Assembly (NCBI GenBank): GCA_945935925.1
Contig: CAMERU010000002.1
Location: 1 to 41,664 of the forward strand
Origin: an uncultured Clostridia bacterium
Lineage (GTDB): Bacteria; Bacillota; Clostridia; Oscillospirales; Ruminococcaceae
Length of the DNA stretch: 41,664 bases
Direction: 5' to 3'
How positions within the stretch are numbered: position 1 is the first letter of the stretch; the number at the start of each line of letters is the position of its first letter. Below, one piece after another: positions 26,361 through 36,441 of this stretch. The notes beneath the pieces were generated by a model. The model was not told where the DNA came from, searched no databases, and saw only the letters and a list, made by a program, of their open reading frames with translations. The translations under genes were made by a program, and so were the position numbers.

Positions 26361-29180
26361 ATGTCAGAGGATTTCAACAGCACACTGAATCTGCCGCAGA
26401 CCGAGTTCCCTATGCGCGGCAATCTCCCCAAGAGAGAGCCCGAGATGCTCGATAAGTGGGAGAAGGAGCGCCTTTACTATGTGCTTTCCGAGAAAAATAA
26501 GGGAAAGCCCTCCTATACGCTCCACGACGGCCCTCCCTACGCTAACGGCAATATCCACATGGGTACCGCGCTCAACAAGGTGCTCAAGGATATCATCGTA
26601 AAGTACAAGAACATGACCGGCTATAATGCCAACTACGTTCCCGGCTGGGACTGCCACGGTCTGCCCATTGAGCTCAAGGCTATAAAGCAGCTCGGCGTCG
26701 ACAGCGGCACGGTTGACCCTGTTGCGCTCAGAAAGAGCTGCCGTCAGTTCGCGCTCTCCTGCCTCGACGATCAGAAGAAGCAGTTCAAGCGCCTCGGCGT
26801 CTGGGGTGATTTCGATGACCCCTATCTGACATTAAAGCCCGAGTTTGAGGCAAAGCAGGTCGAGGTTTTCGGCGAGATGGTGAAGAAGGGCTACATCTAT
26901 AAGGGGTTAAAGCCCGTTTACTGGTGCGCCGACTGCAACACCGCGCTCGCAGAGGCTGAGATCGAGTATCAGGACGATCCCTGCTACTCCATCTATGTCA
27001 AGTTCCCGCTCGTTGAAACAAAGGGCAAGTTCGACGACCTCGGCATTGACCTTTCCAAGGCATATGTCGTTATCTGGACAACGACCACATGGACGCTCCC
27101 CGGCAACCTCGCAGTCTGCCTCGGACCGAATTATAATTACACTTTCGTCAAGGTAGAGGACGAGGAAAGCAGGTCCTTTGGCGAATACCTGCTCATGGCG
27201 ACAGAGCTTGTAAACACGGTTATGGACGCAGTGGGCATTAAGAAATACAGCACCGTCGGCTCTTTCAAGGGTCAGGATCTCGAGCTTCTCGAGGCTGAAC
27301 ACCCCTTTATGGGCAGACGTTCACCCCTCATTGTCGGCAACCATGTAACGCTTGACAGCGGTACCGGCTGCGTTCACACCGCGCCCGGTTTCGGTGTGGA
27401 GGACTTCGAGGTTTGCAGCCACTACAAGGGAATGTTCAACATCATTGTTCCCGTTGACGAAAAGGGCGTTCTCACCGAGGAAGCGGGCGATTTCGCGGGG
27501 TTAAAGACCGCCGACGCGAACAAGAAGATCGCACAGCGCCTTGAGGACGACAACACCCTGCTCGCAATGCAGAAGATAGTCCACCCGTATCCGCACTGCT
27601 GGCGCTGCCACGAGCCGATAATCTACCGCGCGACCGATCAGTGGTTCTGCAACGTTGATATGTTCAAGCCCGAAACTATCAAGGCTATCGAAACGGTTAA
27701 GTGGATCCCCGAGTGGGGCGAGGAGCGCATTAAGAACATGGTCAATATGCGCAGCGACTGGTGCATTTCCCGCCAGCGCAGATGGGGCGTGCCCATTCCC
27801 ATGCTTTACTGCAAGGAATGCGGCAAGACCGTCATCAACGACACGACCATCAGGGCTATTTCCGATATGTTCCGTAAGGAAAGCTCCGACGCGTGGTATA
27901 TAAAGGATCCGTCCGAGTTCATTCCCGCCGATGTAAAGTGCGAATGCGGCTGCGGTCAGTTCACCAAGGAAATGGATATCTTCGACGTATGGTTCGACAG
28001 CGGCTGCACTCACGCGGCTGTTCTTCAGGAACGCCCCGAGCTCAGCTGGCCCGCCGATATGTACCTCGAGGGCTGCGACCAGTACAGAGGCTGGTTCCAG
28101 AGCTCGCTGCTCACCTCCGTTGCAACAACGGGCAAGGCGCCTTACAAGGCTGTCTGCACTCACGGATGGGTAGTTGACGGAAACGGTCAGCAGATGCATA
28201 AGTCCAAGGGCAACGTTATCCTCCCCGAGGAGATAATCAAGGACTTCGGCGCTGATGTGCTCCGTTTGTGGGTTGCATCGCTCGATTATCACAACGACGT
28301 GCGCGTTTCCAAGGATATGCTCAAGCAGCTGTCCGAGAGCTATCGTAAGATAAGAAACACCGCAAGATATATCCTCGGCAACCTCAACGACGCGAACGGC
28401 TTCGACCCGAACACAGAAATGGTATCCCCCGACAAGATGAGCGACCTTGACAAGTGGGCGCTGGCTCGTCTGGACATCGTTATAGATAAGGTAAAGGCTG
28501 CGTATGAGGCGATGGATTATTACCTTGCATACCATGTCATCAACAGCTTCTGCGTTGTCGATATGTCGAATTTCTACCTTGACATTGTTAAGGATACGCT
28601 GTACTGCGCGGGCAAGAACTCTCCCGAGCGCAAGTCGGTTCAGAGCGCAATGTATCTCATACTTGACGCGCTGGTAAGACTTGTCGCTCCGATACTGAGC
28701 TTCACCGCCGACGAGATATGGCAGTATATGCCCCATAAGGAGTGCGACGACCTCCGCAGCGTTATCTTCAATCAGATGCCCGAAAAGACAGGTGTTACCG
28801 TTGACGCGGCGTTTGAGGAAAAGTGGAACAGGATCCATGCAATCCGTGACGATGTTCTTGTTGCGCTTGAGCAGAAGCGCGCCGATAAGGTAATAGGCAA
28901 GTCGCTTGAGGCAATGGTGGATATTTACACGAGCGATCCCGCTGTCGTAGCGCTTGAGGGCGACCTTGCAGACGCGTGCATCGTGTCCGGCGTTAAGGTT
29001 CATACCGAGGGCGAGGGCGAGTACAAGGGCTCCGCTGAGGGCGTTTCCATAACCGTTACCCGCAAGGGCGGCGAGGGCTGCCAGCGCTGCTGGAAGTATG
29101 ACGACACCGTTGGCTCCGACGCGGAATATCCTCATATCTGCGCTCGCTGCGCTGCTGTCGTAAGACTCAATTTAGGCTGA
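26361..29180 (+). CDS. ileS: Isoleucyl-tRNA synthetase
   Basis: DGPPYANGNIHMGTALNKVLKDIIVKYKNM, MHKSKGNVI (KMSKS-type), C-terminal zinc site CQRCWKYDD...CARC. Confidence 0.97.
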   Translation: MSEDFNSTLNLPQTEFPMRGNLPKREPEMLDKWEKERLYYVLSEKNKGKPSYTLHDGPPYANGNIHMGTALNKVLKDIIVKYKNMTGYNANYVPGWDCHGLPIELKAIKQLGVDSGTVDPVALRKSCRQFALSCLDDQKKQFKRLGVWGDFDDPYLTLKPEFEAKQVEVFGEMVKKGYIYKGLKPVYWCADCNTALAEAEIEYQDDPCYSIYVKFPLVETKGKFDDLGIDLSKAYVVIWTTTTWTLPGNLAVCLGPNYNYTFVKVEDEESRSFGEYLLMATELVNTVMDAVGIKKYSTVGSFKGQDLELLEAEHPFMGRRSPLIVGNHVTLDSGTGCVHTAPGFGVEDFEVCSHYKGMFNIIVPVDEKGVLTEEAGDFAGLKTADANKKIAQRLEDDNTLLAMQKIVHPYPHCWRCHEPIIYRATDQWFCNVDMFKPETIKAIETVKWIPEWGEERIKNMVNMRSDWCISRQRRWGVPIPMLYCKECGKTVINDTTIRAISDMFRKESSDAWYIKDPSEFIPADVKCECGCGQFTKEMDIFDVWFDSGCTHAAVLQERPELSWPADMYLEGCDQYRGWFQSSLLTSVATTGKAPYKAVCTHGWVVDGNGQQMHKSKGNVILPEEIIKDFGADVLRLWVASLDYHNDVRVSKDMLKQLSESYRKIRNTARYILGNLNDANGFDPNTEMVSPDKMSDLDKWALARLDIVIDKVKAAYEAMDYYLAYHVINSFCVVDMSNFYLDIVKDTLYCAGKNSPERKSVQSAMYLILDALVRLVAPILSFTADEIWQYMPHKECDDLRSVIFNQMPEKTGVTVDAAFEEKWNRIHAIRDDVLVALEQKRADKVIGKSLEAMVDIYTSDPAVVALEGDLADACIVSGVKVHTEGEGEYKGSAEGVSITVTRKGGEGCQRCWKYDDTVGSDAEYPHICARCAAVVRLNLG

Positions 29181-29190
29181 TTTATTTAGT

Positions 29191-29226
29191 GAGGGGAGGG
29201 GACGAGCCCCTGCCCTCGCTTTTTTG
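29191..29226 (+). terminator. Terminator after ileS
   Basis: GAGGGgAGGGG-ACGAG-CCCCTgCCCTC stem followed by GCTTTTTT. Confidence 0.8.
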
Positions 29227-29240
29227 TGAAGGGGATGCTG

Positions 29241-29876
29241 ATGCATAAAAGCATTGCAGAAAAGATAAAGAACAATTTGCAGTATGTCGGACTGCTGCTC
29301 GCGGCGGTGCTTGTGGGGATAGATCAACTCACAAAATGGCTTGTGGTTTCAAATATGAAGCTTCAGGACTCTATCCATATCATCAAGATCGGCGATACCG
29401 AGGTGCTGAATTTTTCCTACTACCTTAATTCGGGCGCGGCTTTCAGCAAGTTCGAGGGCAAGACCACCATGCTCGTTGTTGTCACTTCGCTGGTCATTGC
29501 GGCGCTTATTCTCCTGCTTGTCCTTAAAAAAATAAAACGGACGCCGTATATCGTCGCGGCGTCGCTGATAATAGGCGGCGGTATCGGAAATCTTATCGAC
29601 AGGCTTTTCAATAATGGGCTTGTCGTCGATTTCATCGACTTTCGTATAATCAATTTCGCGATATTCAATTTCGCGGATATTTGCGCGGTCTGCGGCGCGG
29701 CTCTGTTGTTCATCATGGTGGTAGTCGACGAGGTTCGCGACAACAAAAAGAAGCGCCTTGAAAAGGCAGCCGATAACGCAGAAAGCGGCAATGCAGCCGA
29801 AAATACTGCCGAAAATGCCGAAAACGGCAATGTTGCTGAAAACGAAACCGAAAAATCCGATGATGGAAACGATTGA
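29241..29876 (+). CDS. lspA: Lipoprotein signal peptidase with repetitive C-terminal tail
   Basis: GIDQLTKWLVV, LNSGAAFS, GGGIGNLIDRLFNNGLVVDFIDF, FNFADICAVCG. RBS GAAGGGG upstream of the ATG at 29241. Confidence 0.94.
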   Translation: MHKSIAEKIKNNLQYVGLLLAAVLVGIDQLTKWLVVSNMKLQDSIHIIKIGDTEVLNFSYYLNSGAAFSKFEGKTTMLVVVTSLVIAALILLLVLKKIKRTPYIVAASLIIGGGIGNLIDRLFNNGLVVDFIDFRIINFAIFNFADICAVCGAALLFIMVVVDEVRDNKKKRLEKAADNAESGNAAENTAENAENGNVAENETEKSDDGND

Positions 29877-30759
29877 AATAATATCCGCGGGCGGAATGCG
29901 GCTGGACAAGCTCATTTCGGAGCAGACCGAGCTTTCGCGCAGCGCGGCGGTGAAGCTCATTGAACAGGGCGCGGTTCTTGTCGGCGGGAATATCCCGAAC
30001 AAAAAGGACGAGCCTGCGGCGGGCGCGGTTATAACAATAACGCTGCCCGAGCCGCAGAGCGCGGACATTCTCCCCGAAAATATCCCTCTCGACATCGTTT
30101 ACGAGGACAGCGACCTGCTTGTTGTGAACAAGCCTAAGGGAATGGTAGTACACCCGGCGGCGGGGCATTATTCGGGGACGCTCGTAAATGCGCTGATGTA
30201 CCACTGCGGCGACAGCCTTTCGGGGATAAACGGAGAGATACGACCGGGAATAGTCCACCGTATCGACAAGGACACCAGCGGGCTGCTGATGGTTGCGAAG
30301 AACGATCGCGCTCACATCGGACTTTCCGGGCAGATAAAGGCGCACAGCTTCACGCGGGAATATGAAACGGTGGTGTGCGGCGCGGTGAAGTCCGACGGGA
30401 CGGTGAACGCTCCCATAGGCAGGCACAAGACCGACCGAAAGCGTATGTGCGTTACGGCAGAGAACTCCCGCGAGGCGGTGACGCATTATTTTGTCCTGCG
30501 CAATTTCGCGGGATACACACATCTGCGTGTTCGGCTCGAAACGGGGCGGACGCATCAGATAAGGGTGCATATGTCCTACATCGGACACCCCGTGGCGGGC
30601 GACCCTGTTTACGGGAACGGCAAGCCCGCGTGGCTTTGCGGGCAATGCCTCCATGCAAAGAAGATAGGCTTCGTTCACCCTGTAACGGGCGAATATATGG
30701 AGTTCGACAGCCCGCTTCCCGATTATTTCACAAAATTTCTTAAAAGCATAGAGGGCTGA
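29863..30759 (+). CDS. rluD: RluA/RluD-family 23S rRNA pseudouridine synthase
   Basis: S4 domain MRLDKLISEQTELSRSAAVKLIEQG; catalytic HRIDKDTSGLLMVAKND; RTHQIRVHMSYIGHPVAGD. Start at 29860 or 29863, overlapping the lspA end. Confidence 0.94.
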   Translation: METIEIISAGGMRLDKLISEQTELSRSAAVKLIEQGAVLVGGNIPNKKDEPAAGAVITITLPEPQSADILPENIPLDIVYEDSDLLVVNKPKGMVVHPAAGHYSGTLVNALMYHCGDSLSGINGEIRPGIVHRIDKDTSGLLMVAKNDRAHIGLSGQIKAHSFTREYETVVCGAVKSDGTVNAPIGRHKTDRKRMCVTAENSREAVTHYFVLRNFAGYTHLRVRLETGRTHQIRVHMSYIGHPVAGDPVYGNGKPAWLCGQCLHAKKIGFVHPVTGEYMEFDSPLPDYFTKFLKSIEG

Positions 30760-30761
30760 GT

Positions 30762-31568
30762 ATGGATTTCAGCAAGGTTATTCTGATGACCGACCTCGAC
30801 GGAACGCTGCTGACCGACGACAAGCGTATCCTTGATAAGGATATGGCGGCGATAGAGCGCTTCCGTGCGGGCGGCGGCATTTTCACGATGGCGACGGGAC
30901 GCGGTTATTCAATGGCGCGCTCTGTTGCACAGAAGCTGGCGCTGGACGCTCCCGCGGTGTTGTTCAACGGTGCGGCGGTGTTCGACTTCGCACAGGACAA
31001 ATTCCTCTGGCGGTGCGATATCGGCGGCAGGGCTGTCGACATCATAAACCGCGTTGCGGCGCGCTTTCCCGATGTCGGGGTGGAGGTGCTGCGCGAGCAT
31101 TCGGTGTACGTTCCGTTCTTGAATGAAACGGAGCAGTGGCATCTGGATCTCGAGGGAGTAAAGGCGGAATTCTGCCCGCTCCCGGAGATACCGACCGACG
31201 GCTGGCTCAAGGTGTTGTTCGCCTATCCTACCGAGAAGATGGACGCGCTTGAGCAGTATGTTGAAAATGAGCCTGCGCTTGGCGGGGTGCAGTGGCTGCG
31301 CTCGGCGCCGATGTTTTTCGAGTGTCTCCCCGAGGGGATAGATAAGGCGGCGGGCTTTCGCGAGCTTATCCGCGTTATCGGCGCGGAGGACAGGTTCACC
31401 GTTGCGGCGGGGGATTTCATGAACGACACGCACATGATAAAGGAAGCGGATCTTGGCGCGGCGGTGGCGAGCGCGCAGCCGTCCGTCAAGGCGGCGGCGG
31501 ATATTATCGTCTGCGACAACAACAGCGGCGCAATGGCTGAGATAATCGACCGTATCGAAAGGCTGTGA
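30762..31568 (+). CDS. Cof-type HAD-IIB family hydrolase
   Basis: MTDLDGTLLTDD, TMATGRGYSMA, GDFMNDTHMIKEADLGAAVASAQPSVKAAADII. Confidence 0.92.
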   Translation: MDFSKVILMTDLDGTLLTDDKRILDKDMAAIERFRAGGGIFTMATGRGYSMARSVAQKLALDAPAVLFNGAAVFDFAQDKFLWRCDIGGRAVDIINRVAARFPDVGVEVLREHSVYVPFLNETEQWHLDLEGVKAEFCPLPEIPTDGWLKVLFAYPTEKMDALEQYVENEPALGGVQWLRSAPMFFECLPEGIDKAAGFRELIRVIGAEDRFTVAAGDFMNDTHMIKEADLGAAVASAQPSVKAAADIIVCDNNSGAMAEIIDRIERL

Positions 31569-31606
31569 CAATTGTCCGAGCCGTTGTCGTTTAGTTCGCG
31601 GGGTTA

Positions 31607-31634
31607 TTCTGCCCGATATGTTTCGCGGGCAGAA
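31607..31634 (+). terminator. Stem-loop between the HAD hydrolase gene and transketolase
   Basis: Perfect 9-bp inverted repeat TTCTGCCCG / CGGGCAGAA, followed by a weak ATATTGTG tract. Confidence 0.45.
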
Positions 31635-31739
31635 ATATTGTGTGTTCGGCTGCCGTAAAAACGGATTATTCGGCGGGAAACCGCTTGATATAACAGAAAA
31701 AATCGAGCGAAAAGCTCATAAAACCATAGGAGGTCTATA

Positions 31740-32582
31740 ATGGACGATAAACTGAAAAAGCAGCTTGAAATAGCTGCAACAAAAGTCAGAATGGGCGTTA
31801 TCGAGGGCGTTCACAGCGCCAAGGCGGGTCACCCCGGCGGCTCCCTTTCCATCGCCGATACGCTGACATATCTTTATATGCACCGTATGAACGTTGATCC
31901 CTCCGATCCCGAATCTCCCACCCGTGACAGACTGGTGCTTTCCAAGGGTCACACCGCTCCCGCGCTGTATGCGGTTCTTGCCGAGAGAGGATTTTTCCCC
32001 GCAGAGGAACTGAAAACGCTCCGCAAGATAGGCTCGCGTTTACAGGGTCACCCCGTTCGCAGCAAGACCCCCGGCGTTGACATGAGCACGGGCTCGCTTG
32101 GTCAGGGAATTTCCGCTGCGTGCGGCATGGCGCTTTCGGGCAAGATAACCTGCGACGCCTACAAGGTTTACGCTATCCTCGGCGACGGCGAGATACAGGA
32201 GGGTCAGGTATGGGAGGCTGCGATGTTCGCGGCCCACTACAAGCTTGACAACCTCGTTGCCGTTGTGGACAACAACGGGCTTCAGATCGACGGCAAAATT
32301 TCCGATGTAATGTCGCCCTATCCTATCGACAAGAAGTTCGAGGCGTTCGGCTGGCACGTTATCTGCATTGACGGCCATGATTTCAACGCTATCGAAAAGG
32401 CGTTCAACGAGGCGGAGACCGTCACCGGCAAGCCCACTGTCATTATTCAGAAGTCCATCAAGGGCAAGGGCGTTTCCTTTATGGAGGATCAGGTCGGCTG
32501 GCACGGCAAGGCTCCGAACGACGAGGAGTACGCAAAGGCTATGGAGGAACTCAAGGCGCATCTCGCGGAGCTTGAGTCTTAA
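31740..32582 (+). CDS. Transketolase, N-terminal (ThDP-binding) subunit
   Basis: SAKAGHPGGSLSIADTLTYLY, SKGHTAPALYAVLAERG, GDGEIQEGQVWEAAMFAAHYKLDNLVAVVDNNGLQIDG. RBS GGAGG. Confidence 0.95.
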   Translation: MDDKLKKQLEIAATKVRMGVIEGVHSAKAGHPGGSLSIADTLTYLYMHRMNVDPSDPESPTRDRLVLSKGHTAPALYAVLAERGFFPAEELKTLRKIGSRLQGHPVRSKTPGVDMSTGSLGQGISAACGMALSGKITCDAYKVYAILGDGEIQEGQVWEAAMFAAHYKLDNLVAVVDNNGLQIDGKISDVMSPYPIDKKFEAFGWHVICIDGHDFNAIEKAFNEAETVTGKPTVIIQKSIKGKGVSFMEDQVGWHGKAPNDEEYAKAMEELKAHLAELES

Positions 32583-32616
32583 TTACAACTATATCGACCG
32601 AAAGGAATAATATAAT

Positions 32617-33552
32617 ATGGAAAAGAAAGCAACCCGTGACAGCTACGGCGAAGCGCTCGTAATGCTCGCTGAAAAGCGTCCCGATTTAGTCGTACTTGAC
32701 GCCGACCTTGCAGCGGCAACAAAGACAGGAATTTTCAAGAAGGCATATCCCGAAAAGCACTTTGACTGCGGTATCGCAGAGGCGAATATGATGGGCGTTG
32801 CGGCAGGTATCGCCACGACAGGCAAGCTCGTTTTCGCAAGCTCGTTTGCGATGTTTGCCGCAGGAAGAGCGTTTGAGGTCGTTCGCAACTCCATCGGTTA
32901 CCCCCACCTCAACGTAAAGATCGGCGCGACCCACGCGGGCATTTCGGTAGGCGAGGACGGCGCTACTCACCAGTGCAACGAGGACATTGCGCTCATGCGC
33001 ACTATCCCCGGAATGACCGTAATCAACCCTGCCGATGATGTTGAAGCAAAGGCGGCAGTGCTTGCGATGGCTGATTTTGTCGGTCCGACATATATGCGTT
33101 TCGGCAGACTTGCCGTTCCGATATTCAATGACGCTGCGACATATAAGTTCGAGCTCGGCAAGGGTGTCACGATAAAGGACGGCAAGGACGTTACCGTTAT
33201 CGCAACGGGTCTTATGGTAGCGGAGGCTATCGAGGCGGGCAAGGCGCTCGCAGAGCAGGGCATTGACGCGAGAATAATCAATATCCACACGATAAAGCCC
33301 ATTGACCGCGACATCATCATAAAGGCGGCAAAGGAAACAGGGAAGATCGTTACCGTCGAGGAACACAGCGTTATCGGCGGTCTTGGTTCTGCCGTTGCGG
33401 ACGTTGTTACAGAGGAATGCCCCGTTCCCGTTATCAAGATCGGCGTTAAGGACGTATTCGGTCACAGCGGCCCCGCTGTTGACCTGCTGAAGGAATTCGG
33501 GCTTTGCGCGGAGAATATCGTTGCGACGGTTAAGTCCGTTCTCGGAAAGTAA
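32617..33552 (+). CDS. Transketolase, C-terminal subunit
   Basis: KKATRDSYGEALVMLAEKRPDLVVLDADLAAAT, FDCGIAEANMMGVAAGIATTGK, THAGISVGEDGATHQCNEDIALMRTIPGM. Confidence 0.95.
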   Translation: MEKKATRDSYGEALVMLAEKRPDLVVLDADLAAATKTGIFKKAYPEKHFDCGIAEANMMGVAAGIATTGKLVFASSFAMFAAGRAFEVVRNSIGYPHLNVKIGATHAGISVGEDGATHQCNEDIALMRTIPGMTVINPADDVEAKAAVLAMADFVGPTYMRFGRLAVPIFNDAATYKFELGKGVTIKDGKDVTVIATGLMVAEAIEAGKALAEQGIDARIINIHTIKPIDRDIIIKAAKETGKIVTVEEHSVIGGLGSAVADVVTEECPVPVIKIGVKDVFGHSGPAVDLLKEFGLCAENIVATVKSVLGK

Positions 33553-33571
33553 TTTTTCGTAAATAATGATC

Positions 33572-33609
33572 AAGACCGGCAGTGGAGAGATCCGCCGCCG
33601 GTCTTTTGC
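33572..33609 (+). terminator. Terminator between convergent transketolase and asnB
   Basis: Perfect 9-bp inverted repeat AAGACCGGC (33572-33580) / GCCGGTCTT (33597-33605), then TT. Confidence 0.75.
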
Positions 33610-33615
33610 CGTATT

Positions 33616-35442
33616 TTACCGCAGGATAACGTCGTATTCCCGGAGCCAGCGCTCGATTTGCAGCATATACGCGTATATCTGCGGCACGGTCATCAGCTGC
33701 CCGTACCAGTTCTTCCCGAAGCTTGTGCCGCCCGTGTCAAGCATATTCCGCAGCGCGTCGGCGTTGACTATCTCCGTCAGGCGGCAGTCGTCCGAGCGTA
33801 GCAGTTCGCCCAGCTTTTCCGCGAGCAGCGCGCCGTAATTCGGGTTGTGGGTCTTGGGGTAGGGGGATTTCTTGCGCCATAAAACGTCCTCGGGGAGCAC
33901 TCCTTCCATTGCCTTGCGGACAAGCCCCTTCTCTCTGCCGAGGCAGGATTTCATCTCCCACGGGATATTGTACGCATACTCTACGATGCGGTAATCGCAG
34001 AACGGAACACGTACTTCCAGCCCGTGCGCCATGCTCATGCGATCCTTACGCGTAAGCAGTGTGTCCATAAAATATTCAAGGTTCATCACGAACATTTCGC
34101 GCATACGGCGCTCGTCAGCATTCTCGCCGTCGAGGTAGTCGGTGTGGGAAATGCACTCGTCATATGCGCGGCGGACAAAGCCCTCCGCTTCGGCGGGGGA
34201 AAGCGGACGCTTCATCAGCGCGCCGCGCTCCGGCACGCAGGTAGTCCACGGGAAACCGTCGTAATGCAGGACTTCCTTTCTGTGGTACCACGGGTATCCC
34301 CCGAAAATTTCATCGGCACATTCTCCGCTGAGCGCAACGGAGAATTTTTTCTTTATCTCGCGGCAGAAAAGCCAAAGCGAGCTGTCCACGTCCGCCATGC
34401 CGGGCAGGTCGCGGGCAGTCACGGCGTCGTCAAGTGCGGCTGCAAGCGCGGGAGTGTCCAGCACGACATTATTGTGCTCCGAGCCGATGTATTCCGCCAT
34501 GCGAGTCACCCACGGCGCGTCCTCGTCGGGCTGAAACGAGCTTGCACGGAAGTTCGCGTGGTTATCCTTGTAGTCTATCGACCATGTGGAGAGCCGCTCG
34601 CCGCGCCCGGCAAATTCCCGCGCCGCTATCGCTGAAATAACGCTGCTGTCAAGTCCCCCCGAGAGAAAGCAGCACAGCGGAACGTCGCTCACAAGCTGCC
34701 GTTTTACCGCGTCGGTGATAAGTGCGCGTGTGTGCTCGGCAGTTTCCTCGAAGCTCTCGGTATGCGGGGCGGCTTTCAGCGACCAGTAGCGCCGCTGCTC
34801 AAAGCCGCTCTCGGAATACTCCGCGCAGTATGCCGCGGGAAGCTCCGAAATGTCACGGAAAACGCCGCTGCCCGTTACGCAGGCGGGACCTATCAGCATT
34901 ATCTGCGCCGCGCCCTCGCTTGTCACCACGGGAGCGACCTTCGGGTGCCTGAGCAGCGCTTTTATTTCGCTTGCGAAAATAATGCCGCCGTCGGTCAGCG
35001 AATAGTACAGCGGCTTTACGCCGATCCTGTCCCGCGCAAGGAACAGCTTGCGCTCGCGGCTGTTCCATACAGCGAACGCGAATATGCCGTTGAACATATC
35101 AAGGCAGCGCTCGCCGTATTCGGCGTATGCCCTTAACACTACCTCGGTGTCGGAATGACCCCTGAATGAAACGCCGCGCGCCTGCAAGTCGCTGCGTATC
35201 TCCTCGGTGTTGTAAAGCTCGCCGTTGTACACCAGCGCAAGATCGCCGCTTGTCATCGGCTGCTGTCCGTTTTCTGGGTCAATGACAATAAGTCTGCGGT
35301 GGACAAGGTAGGCGTTATCGTCGCAGTACGACCCGCTCGCGTCGGGACCGCGCGGCGCAAGCGCACGGCTCATCTCCCCGAGAACTCCGCCCATGCAGCG
35401 CATATTATCCTTAAAGCTTATCTGTCCCGCAATTCCGCACAT
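33616..35442 (-). CDS. asnB: Asparagine synthase (glutamine-hydrolysing)
   Basis: Mature N-terminal Cys (MCGIAGQISF), class II glutaminase domain, synthetase P-loop CCFLSGGLDSSVISA. Start at 35442. Confidence 0.96.
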   Translation of the reverse strand: MCGIAGQISFKDNMRCMGGVLGEMSRALAPRGPDASGSYCDDNAYLVHRRLIVIDPENGQQPMTSGDLALVYNGELYNTEEIRSDLQARGVSFRGHSDTEVVLRAYAEYGERCLDMFNGIFAFAVWNSRERKLFLARDRIGVKPLYYSLTDGGIIFASEIKALLRHPKVAPVVTSEGAAQIMLIGPACVTGSGVFRDISELPAAYCAEYSESGFEQRRYWSLKAAPHTESFEETAEHTRALITDAVKRQLVSDVPLCCFLSGGLDSSVISAIAAREFAGRGERLSTWSIDYKDNHANFRASSFQPDEDAPWVTRMAEYIGSEHNNVVLDTPALAAALDDAVTARDLPGMADVDSSLWLFCREIKKKFSVALSGECADEIFGGYPWYHRKEVLHYDGFPWTTCVPERGALMKRPLSPAEAEGFVRRAYDECISHTDYLDGENADERRMREMFVMNLEYFMDTLLTRKDRMSMAHGLEVRVPFCDYRIVEYAYNIPWEMKSCLGREKGLVRKAMEGVLPEDVLWRKKSPYPKTHNPNYGALLAEKLGELLRSDDCRLTEIVNADALRNMLDTGGTSFGKNWYGQLMTVPQIYAYMLQIERWLREYDVILR

Positions 35443-35516
35443 AGCAATTCTCCTTTCGGTATTCTCCTTTATTATACGCAAAATGCCCGCGCCGCGTTAC
35501 ATATTTTTAAAACAGG

Positions 35517-35545
35517 TTGAAATTTCCGACAGAATGGTGTATAAT
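35517..35545 (+). promoter_or_regulatory. Sigma-A-type promoter upstream of prephenate dehydrogenase
   Basis: TTGAAA-17 bp-TATAAT. Confidence 0.75.
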
Positions 35546-35585
35546 GATAAGTAGAATATTTTCAAGTGAAAGGACGCATAATGTT

Positions 35586-36440
35586 ATGAATATAGCGGTA
35601 GTGGGACTTGGACTTATCGGCGGCTCGATATGCAAGGCGCTTAAAGCCAATACATTCCACCATATAATGGGAATTGACACCGACAAGGAAACGATAGCAA
35701 AGGCGCTCGATCAGGGCGCTATCGACGAGGAGATAACCCCCGACAGACTGTGCGAGGCTAACCTCACGATAGTTGCGCTTTATCCCGTGGCGATAGTTGA
35801 CTTTGTAAAGCAAAATGCGGACAAGTTCCGCAAGGGCTCCATAGTAATGGACATCTGCGGTATAAAGGGTTATATCGTCAGAAACTGCACCCCCGTGCTT
35901 GAGGAAAAGGGCGTTATATTTATCGGCACTCACCCCATGGCGGGCACGGAGCACTCCGGCTTCGATTATTCCACGCCGGATCTTTTCAAAAAGGCAAGCT
36001 TTATCATAACCCCGACCGCAAGCACGCCGCAGATAGCAATCGATCTTGTGTCGACGCTCGGCGCCTGCATGAACTTCGGGCAGGTCGTTATCGCAACGCC
36101 CGAGCAGCACGACGCGAATATAGCCTACACCTCGCAGCTTGCGCACGTTGTGTCCAACGCCTATGTAAAGAGCCCGTCGCTTTTCCGCGCGGACGGATTT
36201 TCTGCGGGCAGCTTCCTTGACCTTACGAGAGTTGCCTACCTTAACGAGGAAATGTGGTCGAGCCTTTTCATGTGCAACAAGGAAGCGCTGCTTTTCGAGG
36301 TCAACACGATAATCCATTCGCTGGAGCAGTACCGCGACGCAATGGTAAACGACGATATCGATACCCTGCGCGAGCTGCTGAAGGTCGGCAGGGAGCGCAA
36401 GGAAAAGAGCATGGAATTTTACGGTCAGGAGCGCAGATAA
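35586..36440 (+). CDS. tyrA: Prephenate dehydrogenase
   Basis: MNIAVVGLGLIGGSICKAL (Rossmann), FIGTHPMAGTEHSGFDYS, ALLFEVNTIIHSLEQYRDAM. Confidence 0.93.
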   Translation: MNIAVVGLGLIGGSICKALKANTFHHIMGIDTDKETIAKALDQGAIDEEITPDRLCEANLTIVALYPVAIVDFVKQNADKFRKGSIVMDICGIKGYIVRNCTPVLEEKGVIFIGTHPMAGTEHSGFDYSTPDLFKKASFIITPTASTPQIAIDLVSTLGACMNFGQVVIATPEQHDANIAYTSQLAHVVSNAYVKSPSLFRADGFSAGSFLDLTRVAYLNEEMWSSLFMCNKEALLFEVNTIIHSLEQYRDAMVNDDIDTLRELLKVGRERKEKSMEFYGQERR

Positions 36441-36441
36441 T

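Noticed and set aside
27501-29135. 544-aa minus-strand ORF opposite ileS
   Set aside because: Antisense shadow caused by codon bias; no domain signature, while the plus-strand IleRS is unambiguous.
29758-29862. N-terminal extension of RluD (MKRQPITQKAAMQPK...)
   Set aside because: It is the off-frame translation of the LspA tail; the S4 domain begins shortly after the Met at 29863.
31740-33552. Transketolase split into two ORFs as a frameshift or pseudogene
   Set aside because: Two-subunit transketolases are common in Clostridia and archaea; each half has its own start and RBS-like region.
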